This document shows positions 1 to 5,653 of a stretch of 11,158 bases of DNA, in pieces. The first letter of the stretch is position 1. Every line of letters starts with the position of its first letter. The translations under genes and the position numbers were made by a program. Below the pieces are notes generated by a model. The model was not told the origin of the DNA. It did no database searches and was given only the letters and a program-made list of their open reading frames with translations. The stretch comes from Candidatus Kaiserbacteria bacterium (lineage in GTDB: Bacteria > Patescibacteriota > Minisyncoccia > Phycocordibacterales > JABAAK01). The DNA is taken from the NCBI GenBank assembly GCA_014238395.1, contig JABABE010000041.1:1-11158 (forward strand), in the 5' to 3' direction.

Positions 1-2
1 AG

Positions 3-383
3 GTTCAAAAAGAGTTAGAAAAACAAAACTTGTCACTTATTATTTGGGATGGTTACAGACCGCACAGGGTCCAGAAAATTTTGTTTTCTAAATTTTCTGA
101 TACAAAGTATGTAGCAAAAAACTCCAATCATTCAAAGGGTGTATCAGTGGATGTGAGCCTGTGTGATAAAAAAGGCAAGGAGCTCAAAATGCCAACGGAT
201 TTCGATGACTTTTCAGAAAAGGCAAACACCAAATTTACCAACCTTGCAAAAGAGAAGATTTCAAATAGAAACTTGTTATCCAGTGTAATGAAAAAACACG
301 GGTTTTTACAAAACAAATTGGAATGGTGGCACTTTGATTTTTCACCTTTAATAAAAACTAAAAAAATAGATATTGATATATAA
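3..383 (+). CDS. vanX: D-Ala-D-Ala dipeptidase, VanX/DdpX family (M15D), 5' end outside window
   Basis: This is a zinc peptidase that cleaves the D-Ala-D-Ala dipeptide, acting in peptidoglycan turnover or precursor control. The reading frame is open to the left edge, so the 126 residues visible are the C-terminal part of a family usually near 200 residues. A TTG at 30 is an internal codon, because the upstream in-frame residues (VQKELEKQNLSL) also fit the family. Visible hallmarks are the YRP segment carrying the transition-state arginine (residues 18-20 of the visible part), the zinc-binding SNHSKGVSVD stretch (His43 and Asp50), and EWWHF (residues 107-111) with the catalytic Glu and third zinc ligand His. 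All the expected catalytic residues in this part are intact. The N-terminus and any signal peptide are not visible, so its location in the cell is unknown. The stop codon lies 9 nt before the alkD start. Neither neighbouring gene suggests a vancomycin-resistance cluster, so a housekeeping cell-wall role is more likely. Confidence 0.88.
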   Translation, partial: VQKELEKQNLSLIIWDGYRPHRVQKILFSKFSDTKYVAKNSNHSKGVSVDVSLCDKKGKELKMPTDFDDFSEKANTKFTNLAKEKISNRNLLSSVMKKHGFLQNKLEWWHFDFSPLIKTKKIDIDI

Positions 384-384
384 T
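379..384 (+). promoter_or_regulatory. TATAAT box 8 nt before alkD start
   Basis: A perfect TATAAT overlaps the TAA stop of the dipeptidase gene and ends 8 nt before the alkD ATG. If it is used as a -10 element, transcription would start at or next to the ATG. No convincing -35 or TG extension is seen. It matches the layout at several other starts in this window. Confidence 0.35.
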
Positions 385-392
385 AAAAACCT

Positions 393-1109
393 ATGAAACA
401 AAATAATTTAAATATTTTTACAGAGCTAAACAAAAAACACTCAAAATCAAAAAAGAAAAAAAACGAATACTACTTTAAAACTAAAAAAGGACAATATGGG
501 TTTGGAGATGTGTTTGTTGGGATTTCTATGCCCGATATAAGAGAAATAGCAAAAAAGTTTATTGATTTAAAAAAGACAGATTTAATAAAGCTGATAACTT
601 CAAAATATCATGAATATCGAATGTGTGGATTGATTATATTGGTATACAGGTATCAAAAATCGGATGAAAAAAACAAAAAGTCGATTTACAGTATGTACCT
701 AAAATATAAAAAATATATAAACAACTGGGATCTAGTAGATGTTACGACACCAAATATTGTTGGAGAGTATATCAAAAGAAACAAACCCGAACAAAAAAAG
801 ATAGAAAAACTTGCTAACTCTAGTGTGATGTGGAACCGAAGGATTGCAGCACTTGCTTGTTTCCCTCAAATCAAAGATGGAGATTTCAAAATGATTCTAC
901 GAATATCAAAAAAACTTTTAAAAGATAAAGAAGACTTGATGCACAAAGCTGTTGGATGGATGTTGCGAGAGGTGTATAAAAAAGATAATAAAACTCTATT
1001 AGATTTTATTAATAAAAACTATGCGCAGATACCAAGGACAACATTACGATATGCAATAGAAAGGGTTGAGGAGAAGAAAAGGAAAAAATTTTTAAACCGT
1101 TTTAGGTAA
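393..1109 (+). CDS. alkD: DNA alkylation repair protein, AlkD-like HEAT-repeat glycosylase
   Basis: The product probably excises alkylated bases (N3- and N7-alkylpurines) from DNA, starting base excision repair in the cytoplasm. The 238 residues match the AlkD family (COG4912) in length and motif order. Near the N-terminus is YYFKTKKGQYGFGD with a following glycine/proline segment (26-47). HEYR (73-76) is next, then NNWDLVD, in which Trp112 and Asp116 correspond to the base-contacting Trp and essential Asp of Bacillus AlkD. After these come WNRRIAAL (147-154) with the phosphate-contacting arginine, KAVGWMLRE (185-193) with the second key Trp189, and a C-terminal PRTTLRYAIE segment. No catalytic position appears lost. 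The N-terminus is unusually lysine-rich (residues 14-23). There is no Shine-Dalgarno sequence. It follows the dipeptidase by 9 nt and may be co-transcribed with it, although a TATAAT box sits between them. Its 3' end is 5 bp from the convergent gene on the other strand. Confidence 0.92.
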   Translation: MKQNNLNIFTELNKKHSKSKKKKNEYYFKTKKGQYGFGDVFVGISMPDIREIAKKFIDLKKTDLIKLITSKYHEYRMCGLIILVYRYQKSDEKNKKSIYSMYLKYKKYINNWDLVDVTTPNIVGEYIKRNKPEQKKIEKLANSSVMWNRRIAALACFPQIKDGDFKMILRISKKLLKDKEDLMHKAVGWMLREVYKKDNKTLLDFINKNYAQIPRTTLRYAIERVEEKKRKKFLNRFR

Positions 1110-1114
1110 GCAGA

Positions 1115-1411
1115 CTAGAAATCAAAGTCTTCGTCTTCCAATCCCTCAATTAATTCATCAAGATCTTCGTCCAAAAAGGCTTCAAGCTCATATTCTTCTT
1201 CGGTAATTCCAGGATATATTATTTCGTCTATAGTATTTTCGAATTCTTTTCCTTTAGAATAGTCTCCGTAGTAATCATTATCAATGTATTTGTGTGAAAA
1301 AAACACGACCACAATTATTAGAGCAATGACCGCTGTGGCTATTAATATATGACATTTATTACAGTTTTTTTTAATATTTACTTGGTCTGTATTATTTGAA
1401 TTTTCTTCCAT
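1115..1411 (-). CDS. Small single-pass membrane protein with acidic C-terminal tail, unknown function
   Basis: I do not recognise this 98-residue protein. The first 20 residues are polar and contain KKNCNKC, a CxxC pair at residues 17 and 20. One hydrophobic helix follows at about 22-39, then a tyrosine- and aspartate-rich segment, and a strongly acidic tail (residues ~68-98) built almost only of Asp, Glu, Leu and Ile and ending DFDF. The lysines before the helix suggest the N-terminus stays inside and the acidic tail lies outside, but the CxxC leaves this open. It ends 5 bp from alkD in convergent orientation. Its promoter is shared back to back with the repeat-protein gene, both sitting in the 87-bp divergent gap. 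It reads as a real gene because it has its own spacing, an ATG start and a coherent membrane architecture, but no function can be assigned. Confidence 0.65.
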   Translation of the reverse strand: MEENSNNTDQVNIKKNCNKCHILIATAVIALIIVVVFFSHKYIDNDYYGDYSKGKEFENTIDEIIYPGITEEEYELEAFLDEDLDELIEGLEDEDFDF

Positions 1412-1435
1412 AATTTTTTATTAGTTTGTAATTAC

Positions 1436-1444
1436 ATTATAACA
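1436..1444 (-). promoter_or_regulatory. Extended -10 promoter for the acidic membrane protein
   Basis: Read on the - strand this is TGTTATAAT, a perfect extended -10. A weak -35 (ATCACA, 4 of 6 matches) lies 17 bp upstream at 1459-1464. It predicts transcription starting about 18 nt before the ATG at 1411. No Shine-Dalgarno sequence is seen in that leader. Confidence 0.45.
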
Positions 1445-1460
1445 GCATAAATTCACATTG

Positions 1461-1469
1461 TGATATAAT
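1461..1469 (+). promoter_or_regulatory. Extended -10 promoter for the repeat protein
   Basis: TGATATAAT is an extended -10 element on the + strand that would start transcription near 1476, giving a leader of about 23 nt without a ribosome binding site. It lies back to back with the - strand promoter at 1436-1444, so the two genes are divergently expressed from about 35 bp of DNA. Confidence 0.45.
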
Positions 1470-1486
1470 AGCTATATTAGTAAAAA

Positions 1487-1492
1487 TATAAT
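1487..1492 (+). promoter_or_regulatory. Second TATAAT box, 6 nt before the repeat-protein start
   Basis: A second perfect TATAAT ends 6 nt before the ATG at 1499. If used, it would give a leaderless mRNA. It competes with the extended -10 at 1461-1469 as the true promoter, and both could be active. Confidence 0.35.
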
Positions 1493-1498
1493 ATAAAT

Positions 1499-2308
1499 AT
1501 GATAAAAATAAGTGAAAAAACTAAGATATATGCAATTTTTGTTACTGCGGCATTGCTTGTATCATTTTCTGTTTCCGCTGCATATGCAAAGGGTGGTGCA
1601 CCATTTGCACAAGATGCAAAAGATGCAATTGCGGCAAATGACTATACTGCTTTTACAACAGCTATAGCTGGAACAAGACTTGAAGGAAGAATTGATGAAG
1701 AAAAGTTTGCTAAAATTGTAGAAAAAACTGCAAAAAAAGATGCGGTGGCAGCTGCGATTACAAACAATGACTACGAAGCATTTACAAATGCAGTAGTTGG
1801 AACAAAATATGAAGGAAAAGTTGATGAGGAGCGATTTGCAAAATTAGTAGAGAAGAGGGCAAAAAAAGATGGAATAAGATCTGCTGTAGAAAACAATGAT
1901 TACGCAGCATTCCAAGCTAGTGCTGAGGGAACACACTATGCGGCAAAAATAACTGATGAAGCTACTTTTGCTAAATTTGTAGAGGCAAAAAATCTTGCAA
2001 AAGCTGGAGATAAAGAAGCTGCTCGAGCTATATTAAAAGAGATCCAAATAAAACCAAAAAACAAAAAAGGGAAGAAACAAAAGAAAGGTTCTTCTGCTGT
2101 CTCAAGAGAAGTACAGGCTGCTATAAAAAAGGCATTTGAAAATAATGATTATGCTGCATTTACAGCTGCTGTAGTTGGGACACAACTCGAAGGCAAGTAT
2201 TCAGAAGAAGATTTCCAAAAAAAAGCAGAAGCGATAAAAAACGGGGAACGAAGAACAACAAAGAAGAGGGGTTATAAAAAACGAGAAACAAAAAGAAGTA
2301 AATACTAA
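1499..2308 (+). CDS. Secreted repeat protein with four NDY-AF-GT repeats and a basic C-terminus
   Basis: This is a 269-residue exported protein of unknown function. Residues 1-30 form a Sec signal peptide: a lysine-containing start, a hydrophobic core at about 12-27, and an AYA-KG cleavage site after Ala30. The mature part holds three contiguous 43-residue repeats, with NDY at 47, 90 and 133. A fourth copy has NDY at 216, after a lysine-rich linker (185-197). The repeat consensus is roughly A-I-x-x-N-N-D-Y-x-A-F-x-x-A-V-x-G-T-x-x-E-G-K-x-x-E-E-x-F-A-K-x-V-E. Repeat 3 continues into AKAGDKEAARAILKEI, which looks like the full ancestral unit. The last 20 residues are Lys/Arg-rich. The mature protein is helical in character, with no cysteine and no catalytic motif. 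I recall similar NDY-AF proteins in CPR genomes, but this is memory and not a search. LepB, encoded in the same window, could remove its signal peptide. A structural, envelope or binding role is a guess. Confidence 0.85.
   Translation: MIKISEKTKIYAIFVTAALLVSFSVSAAYAKGGAPFAQDAKDAIAANDYTAFTTAIAGTRLEGRIDEEKFAKIVEKTAKKDAVAAAITNNDYEAFTNAVVGTKYEGKVDEERFAKLVEKRAKKDGIRSAVENNDYAAFQASAEGTHYAAKITDEATFAKFVEAKNLAKAGDKEAARAILKEIQIKPKNKKGKKQKKGSSAVSREVQAAIKKAFENNDYAAFTAAVVGTQLEGKYSEEDFQKKAEAIKNGERRTTKKRGYKKRETKRSKY
1619..2245 (+). repeat. Coding tandem repeats, 129-bp unit (three contiguous and one displaced)
   Basis: The units run about 1619-1747, 1748-1876 and 1877-2005, with a fourth, shorter one at about 2126-2245. 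Each contains an AATGAY-TAY core (NDY) followed by a TTT/TTC phenylalanine codon and a GGNAC/GGGAC glycine-threonine. Synonymous positions differ freely between copies, so the duplications are old and kept for the protein rather than being a recent DNA expansion. Confidence 0.85.
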
Positions 2309-2321
2309 AGGCATAATAATT

Positions 2322-2347
2322 AGTAAATTAAATTTTATTAATTTATT
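2322..2347 (+). other. AT-only hairpin downstream of the repeat-protein gene
   Basis: A perfect 8-bp inverted repeat, TAAATTAA / TTAATTTA, with a 6-nt loop lies in the 79-bp gap before truB, and extends to about 10 bp with a G-U pair. It has no GC pairs in the core and no long T run after it, so it would be a weak terminator. It may be a 3' end signal or chance in AT-rich DNA. Confidence 0.25.
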
Positions 2348-2374
2348 TGTCCTTAACTAGAAATGTTTTATAAA
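2347..2374 (+). promoter_or_regulatory. Candidate promoter for truB-rnhA
   Basis: TTGTCC (2347-2352) and TATAAA (2369-2374) are separated by 16 bp and would start transcription around 2381, about 7 nt before the truB ATG. The elements are imperfect, so this is a moderate-quality prediction. Confidence 0.35.
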
Positions 2375-2387
2375 AAAATCATCAGAA

Positions 2388-3119
2388 ATGCAGCTAGCAA
2401 ACAAATTTTTAGGGGAGACACCATTACAATGTTTAAATAGATTGAGAGAGACTGGTATCTACACAAAAAATGACAGAGTTACATATGCCGGACGACTTGA
2501 TCCAGCTGCTGTTGGGCTGATGATTTTTTTGGATAAAAAATCCGAGATTTTAGACAAACAAAAATATTTATCATTAACAAAAGAGTATGAATATGAGATA
2601 TTATGTGGAATATCTACTGATACTTATGACTTATTAGGGAAAATCACAAAAACAGACTTCTGCAGAAAACCGGACGGAAATAGTATGAGAGACATTATTA
2701 ACGACTTTGTCGGAGATTTTGTGTTTCCATATCCAAAATACTCAGGTAAAACACTTAGAGGTAAAAAACTTTTTTCTTTAAAAAATTTATTAAAAAAAGA
2801 TATACCAACAAGACAAATGAATATATTCAAAAATGAATATATTGGAGAATCACTGGTTAGCAAAACAAAAATTATAGAGAGAGTTGAAAAAATACTTAAC
2901 ACAGTTGATGGGGATTTTAGAAATACAGAAATTAAAAATAACTGGAATTCTTTTGCAGATAATTCAAAAGAGAACACTTTTTTAGTAGTAAAAGCTAAAA
3001 TGTTTTGCGCAAGCGGTGTATATGTTAGGTCAGTGGTAAATGAAATATCAAACAAGCTGAAAATACCTATGTGTACTTACTCGATTAATAGAACAAGCGT
3101 AGGCGAATATCATATATAA
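2388..3119 (+). CDS. truB: tRNA pseudouridine-55 synthase, TruB family
   Basis: TruB converts U55 of the tRNA T-loop to pseudouridine. The catalytic loop is TYAGRLDPAAVG (32-43), with nucleophile Asp38. Other family motifs are KEYEYEILCGISTDTYD (65-81), PKYSGKTLRGKKLFSL in place of the usual PPxYSAxKxxGxRxYxxAR, and CASGVYVRS (207-215), where Tyr212 and Arg214 match the conserved active-site pair. The protein ends with NRTSVGEY. The length is 243 residues against about 310 in E. coli, so a full C-terminal PUA domain is absent. The usual N-terminal KPxGxTS motif is changed to NKFLGETPL. The ATG at 2388 is the only start after the in-frame stop at 2358. Only 9 nt separate it from rnhA, which suggests joint transcription. 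The family assignment is firm, but the exact RNA target is inferred from the family. Confidence 0.9.
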   Translation: MQLANKFLGETPLQCLNRLRETGIYTKNDRVTYAGRLDPAAVGLMIFLDKKSEILDKQKYLSLTKEYEYEILCGISTDTYDLLGKITKTDFCRKPDGNSMRDIINDFVGDFVFPYPKYSGKTLRGKKLFSLKNLLKKDIPTRQMNIFKNEYIGESLVSKTKIIERVEKILNTVDGDFRNTEIKNNWNSFADNSKENTFLVVKAKMFCASGVYVRSVVNEISNKLKIPMCTYSINRTSVGEYHI

Positions 3120-3120
3120 T
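3115..3120 (+). promoter_or_regulatory. TATAAT box 8 nt before rnhA start
   Basis: A perfect TATAAT contains the truB stop codon and ends 8 nt before the rnhA ATG, the same layout as in front of alkD. It could give rnhA its own leaderless transcript. No -35 or TG extension is visible. Confidence 0.3.
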
Positions 3121-3128
3121 ATATTATT

Positions 3129-3602
3129 ATGATTGAAATTTACACAGATGGATCTTCTCGCGGCAATCCTGGTCCAGCCGGATGGGGGTGCGTTATTTTT
3201 TTTAATGACAAAAGTATAGAGCTTGGAGGCTCTTTTGAGTGTGCTACAAATAATCAAATGGAGTTAACTGCAGTTTCAAATGCATTTTCTTTTTGTATAG
3301 AAAACAAAATAAAAAATAATGAAGTGATAATTTTTTCAGATTCAAAAGGGCAGTGTGTACAAGCAATAAATGAATGGATATATAATTGGGAAAAAAGAGA
3401 TTGGAAGGGGTCAAACAGAAAGCCTATAAAAAATACAGATTTGTATAAAGAAATACTTCAAAAAAAAAGAAAAATAATCAGTTTGGGAAACACTGTTTTG
3501 TTTAAATACGTGGAAGCACATGTTGGTGTGCACTCAAATGAAAGAGCTGATGATATAGCATATGCTTTTGCATCTGGAGAAATCCCAGATCTTGCTAAAT
3601 AA
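3129..3602 (+). CDS. rnhA: Ribonuclease HI
   Basis: RNase HI degrades the RNA strand of RNA-DNA hybrids, removing primers and R-loops in the cytoplasm. The whole active site can be read: Asp7 in YTDGSSRGNPGPAGWG, Glu45 in NNQMELTAV, Asp71 in FSDSKG, His131 in VEAHVG, and Asp141 in NERADDIA. The tryptophan-rich basic handle region found in E. coli-type enzymes is present (WIYNWEKRDWKG, 83-94). The length of 157 residues is close to the usual 155. It follows truB by 9 nt and lacks a Shine-Dalgarno sequence. Its stop codon is separated from the convergent flavoprotein gene by only 2 bp, so no terminator fits between them. Confidence 0.97.
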   Translation: MIEIYTDGSSRGNPGPAGWGCVIFFNDKSIELGGSFECATNNQMELTAVSNAFSFCIENKIKNNEVIIFSDSKGQCVQAINEWIYNWEKRDWKGSNRKPIKNTDLYKEILQKKRKIISLGNTVLFKYVEAHVGVHSNERADDIAYAFASGEIPDLAK

Positions 3603-3604
3603 AC

Positions 3605-4525
3605 CTATATATCTTCTTTTTTTATTGAAATGAAGAGGTTTTCGAGCGCTTTTACAGCATCTCCAGATGCTATATTGTTTTGATGATACAGTCCGTCTGT
3701 GCAGTCACCAGCTGACCAAATACGGTTGTTTGATGTTTTTTGAGTTTTTGGGTCTACAATAATTTTTCCCATTTGGTTTGTTTCTGCTAAATTTTTTATG
3801 AGGTTTGTTTCTGGTATCAACCCTATTTCTATAAAAGCACCATTTATTTTCAATGTATGCTCTTTTTTTGTATCGTCTTTGTATTTAAGCCCCTCCAGTA
3901 ATCCATCTCCAAAAAATTCAGTTATTTCGGCATTGAGTATTCCGCTAATTTTTTTATTCTCAAATGCCTTCTTCACAGTTATTTGATCTGCATTATAAGA
4001 AGGACTTCTGTTTAATAAAGTTACGCTCTTTGTGTACTCTGCTAATTGTAACGCTGTTTCAAAGCCAGCATTACCACCCCCAACAACCGCTATGTCCATA
4101 TCAGTAAAAACAGGTCCATCACAAGTTGCACAATATGTTATACCTTTGTGTTCGAAATCTTTGGCACCTTGTGCTTGTATTTTTCTCCTTGAAGAACCTG
4201 CGCAGTACATAAGTGCTTTGCTTTTGTATGAACTATTTTTTGTTTTTATTGTTATAAAATCATTTTCATCTTTTATTTCTGTGACTGTTTCTTTTTTTAT
4301 ATCAAGTCCTTTGTTTTCATATAGTTTGATATGTTTTTCAAAATTTTTTGCAAGATCAAATCCAGATATTATAGGTGTACCAATCCAATTTTCTATACCA
4401 GCAGAAACTGTGCTTTGTCCGCCAATTTCAGATGCAATAACCAATGTGTTAAGCTTTTTTCGAGCAGCGTACACGCAAGCAGAAACACCAGCTGGACCTC
4501 CGCCAATAATAATTAAATCGTACAT
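3605..4525 (-). CDS. trxB: Thioredoxin-reductase-like FAD/NAD(P) disulfide reductase (AhpF-like C-terminal half)
   Basis: This cytoplasmic flavoenzyme passes electrons from NAD(P)H through FAD and a redox-active disulfide to a thioredoxin-like partner. The FAD-binding GGGPAG lies at 8-13. The CATC active-site disulfide is at Cys132 and Cys135, followed by DG. A second Rossmann motif, GGGNAG, sits at 149-154, and the FAD-contacting AGDC at 272-275. Length (306) and domain order fit low-molecular-weight TrxB. After the second Rossmann strand, however, the HRRxxxR signature that binds the NADPH 2'-phosphate is absent and replaced by LLNRSPSYNADQ (170-181). This region and the following residues resemble the C-terminal half of AhpF, which uses NADH, but the N-terminal thioredoxin domains of AhpF are missing. 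It is last in the lepB-to-trxB unit, 9 nt after ftsZ. Partner and cofactor preference are uncertain. Confidence 0.9.
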   Translation of the reverse strand: MYDLIIIGGGPAGVSACVYAARKKLNTLVIASEIGGQSTVSAGIENWIGTPIISGFDLAKNFEKHIKLYENKGLDIKKETVTEIKDENDFITIKTKNSSYKSKALMYCAGSSRRKIQAQGAKDFEHKGITYCATCDGPVFTDMDIAVVGGGNAGFETALQLAEYTKSVTLLNRSPSYNADQITVKKAFENKKISGILNAEITEFFGDGLLEGLKYKDDTKKEHTLKINGAFIEIGLIPETNLIKNLAETNQMGKIIVDPKTQKTSNNRIWSAGDCTDGLYHQNNIASGDAVKALENLFISIKKEDI

Positions 4526-4534
4526 TTTAAAATA

Positions 4535-5632
4535 TTAATTTCTAAAAACCTCGTCATCTTCATCATCGTTCATTTTGTCACTTATAGATATGACATCATC
4601 GCCATCGTCTATACTAATTTGGCTTGATTCATATCTGTTTATTTTAGGCAAATCTTCCAAATTTCTATCTGTATTTCCAAAAGACCCAGCAACAACGGTT
4701 ACTTTTACCTCAGTTGACTTTAGTGATGAATCTATAAAAGTACCAAAAATAATCCTTGCATCAGGATCTACTGTTTCTGTTATTTTATCTGCTATTGTTT
4801 TCACATTTTGCATTGTTATTGCGTTTTTGTTATTACAAGCTATTGAAAATAAAACACGGTGAGCACCTTTTATAGATAAATCTAACATCTTTGTATCTAT
4901 TGCATTAGACACAGCCTTGATAGGAGCATCACTTCCAGAAGCACAACCAACACCCATTATAAGATCTCCAGCATTTTGTATTATTGTCCTGACATCAGCA
5001 AAATCTACATTGATTGTTCCAGAGGAGAGTATGATATCTGTTATACCTTTTACAGATTGTGCCAAGATATCGTCGCTTAGAGCAAAGGCATCACCCATTG
5101 ACGTGTCATTATCAGAGACTTTTAAAATATTATCATTTGGTATAATTAAAATCGCATCAACATTTTTTCTTAAATTTTCTATTCCAGATTTTGCAAGCTC
5201 CATTCTTTTGGCACCTTCAAAATCAAATGGAAGTGTTACAACAGCAACTGTCAACACTCCCAAGTCTTTGGCTATACCCGCTATTACAGGGGAGGCTCCA
5301 GTCCCAGTTCCTCCGCCCATACCACAGGTTATAAACAACATATCGGATCCTTTGACCACTTCCTCTATCTCTTTTTTTGATATGTTTGCTGCCTCTTTTC
5401 CAAGGTTTGCATCCATACCGGTACCGAGTCCTCTGGTTAGGGTGCTTCCTATGTGCAATTTGTGGTTTGCTTTTGAACTCTTTATATCTTGGGCATCTGT
5501 ATTTGCTACTATAAATTCAACATTTTTAATGTTTTTCTTTATCATGTGGTTTATAGCATTTTTACCAGATCCACCGACACCAATAACTCTTATTCTTGCA
5601 AATACCTCCTGTTCTACTTTTACTTTTTTCAT
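4535..5632 (-). CDS. ftsZ: Cell division GTPase FtsZ
   Basis: FtsZ is the tubulin-like GTPase that polymerises into the division ring. The GTP-binding core is complete: GVGGSGKNA (18-26), NTDAQD (44-49), the tubulin signature GGGTGTG (106-112), PFDFEG (135-140), and the T7 synergy loop NVDFADVR (208-215) with the hydrolysis-linked Asp210 and Asp213. The globular domain ends near residue 318. A short, acidic linker of about 40 residues and the end DDEDDEVFRN follow. The standard C-terminal FtsA-binding peptide (DIPxFLR type) is reduced to, at most, a VFR remnant. The start gives MKKVKVEQEVFARIRVIG, the usual N-terminal pattern. Upstream is TGTTATTAT ending 8 nt before the ATG, so an internal promoter is possible. 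It lies 21 nt after ftsA and 9 nt before the flavoprotein gene. Confidence 0.98.
   Translation of the reverse strand: MKKVKVEQEVFARIRVIGVGGSGKNAINHMIKKNIKNVEFIVANTDAQDIKSSKANHKLHIGSTLTRGLGTGMDANLGKEAANISKKEIEEVVKGSDMLFITCGMGGGTGTGASPVIAGIAKDLGVLTVAVVTLPFDFEGAKRMELAKSGIENLRKNVDAILIIPNDNILKVSDNDTSMGDAFALSDDILAQSVKGITDIILSSGTINVDFADVRTIIQNAGDLIMGVGCASGSDAPIKAVSNAIDTKMLDLSIKGAHRVLFSIACNNKNAITMQNVKTIADKITETVDPDARIIFGTFIDSSLKSTEVKVTVVAGSFGNTDRNLEDLPKINRYESSQISIDDGDDVISISDKMNDDEDDEVFRN
5604..5610 (-). other. Perfect AGGAGGT inside the ftsZ 5' coding region
   Basis: Read on the - strand, codons 8-10 of ftsZ contain AGGAGGT, a perfect Shine-Dalgarno core. No ATG or GTG follows at a proper distance, so it does not indicate another start. 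It stands out because no clear ribosome binding site of this strength was noticed in front of the genes here. Confidence 0.5.
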
Positions 5633-5640
5633 TTTATTTT

Positions 5641-5649
5641 ATAATAACA
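5641..5649 (-). promoter_or_regulatory. Extended -10-like element before ftsZ
   Basis: On the - strand this reads TGTTATTAT, ending 8 nt before the ftsZ ATG within the 21-nt ftsA-ftsZ gap. It could provide ftsZ with an extra leaderless transcript beyond operon read-through. No -35 was identified. Confidence 0.3.
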
Positions 5650-5653
5650 TACT

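Noticed and set aside
30..32. TTG as the start of the dipeptidase gene
   Set aside because: The frame stays open to base 3 and the upstream residues fit the family, so the true start is left of the window.
1619..2245. Regular repeats as a possible CRISPR array or mobile-element repeat
   Set aside because: The repeats are in frame, diverged at synonymous sites and code for a consistent protein repeat; there are no spacers, cas genes or transposase.
2624..3055. A 143-codon open frame antisense to truB
   Set aside because: It lies wholly within truB, which carries catalytic motifs; the shadow shows only hydrophobic runs from reversed lysine codons.
4032..4538. A 168-codon open frame antisense to the flavoprotein gene
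   Set aside because: The opposite strand encodes a clear TrxB-like protein with intact motifs; this frame has none and no start signal.
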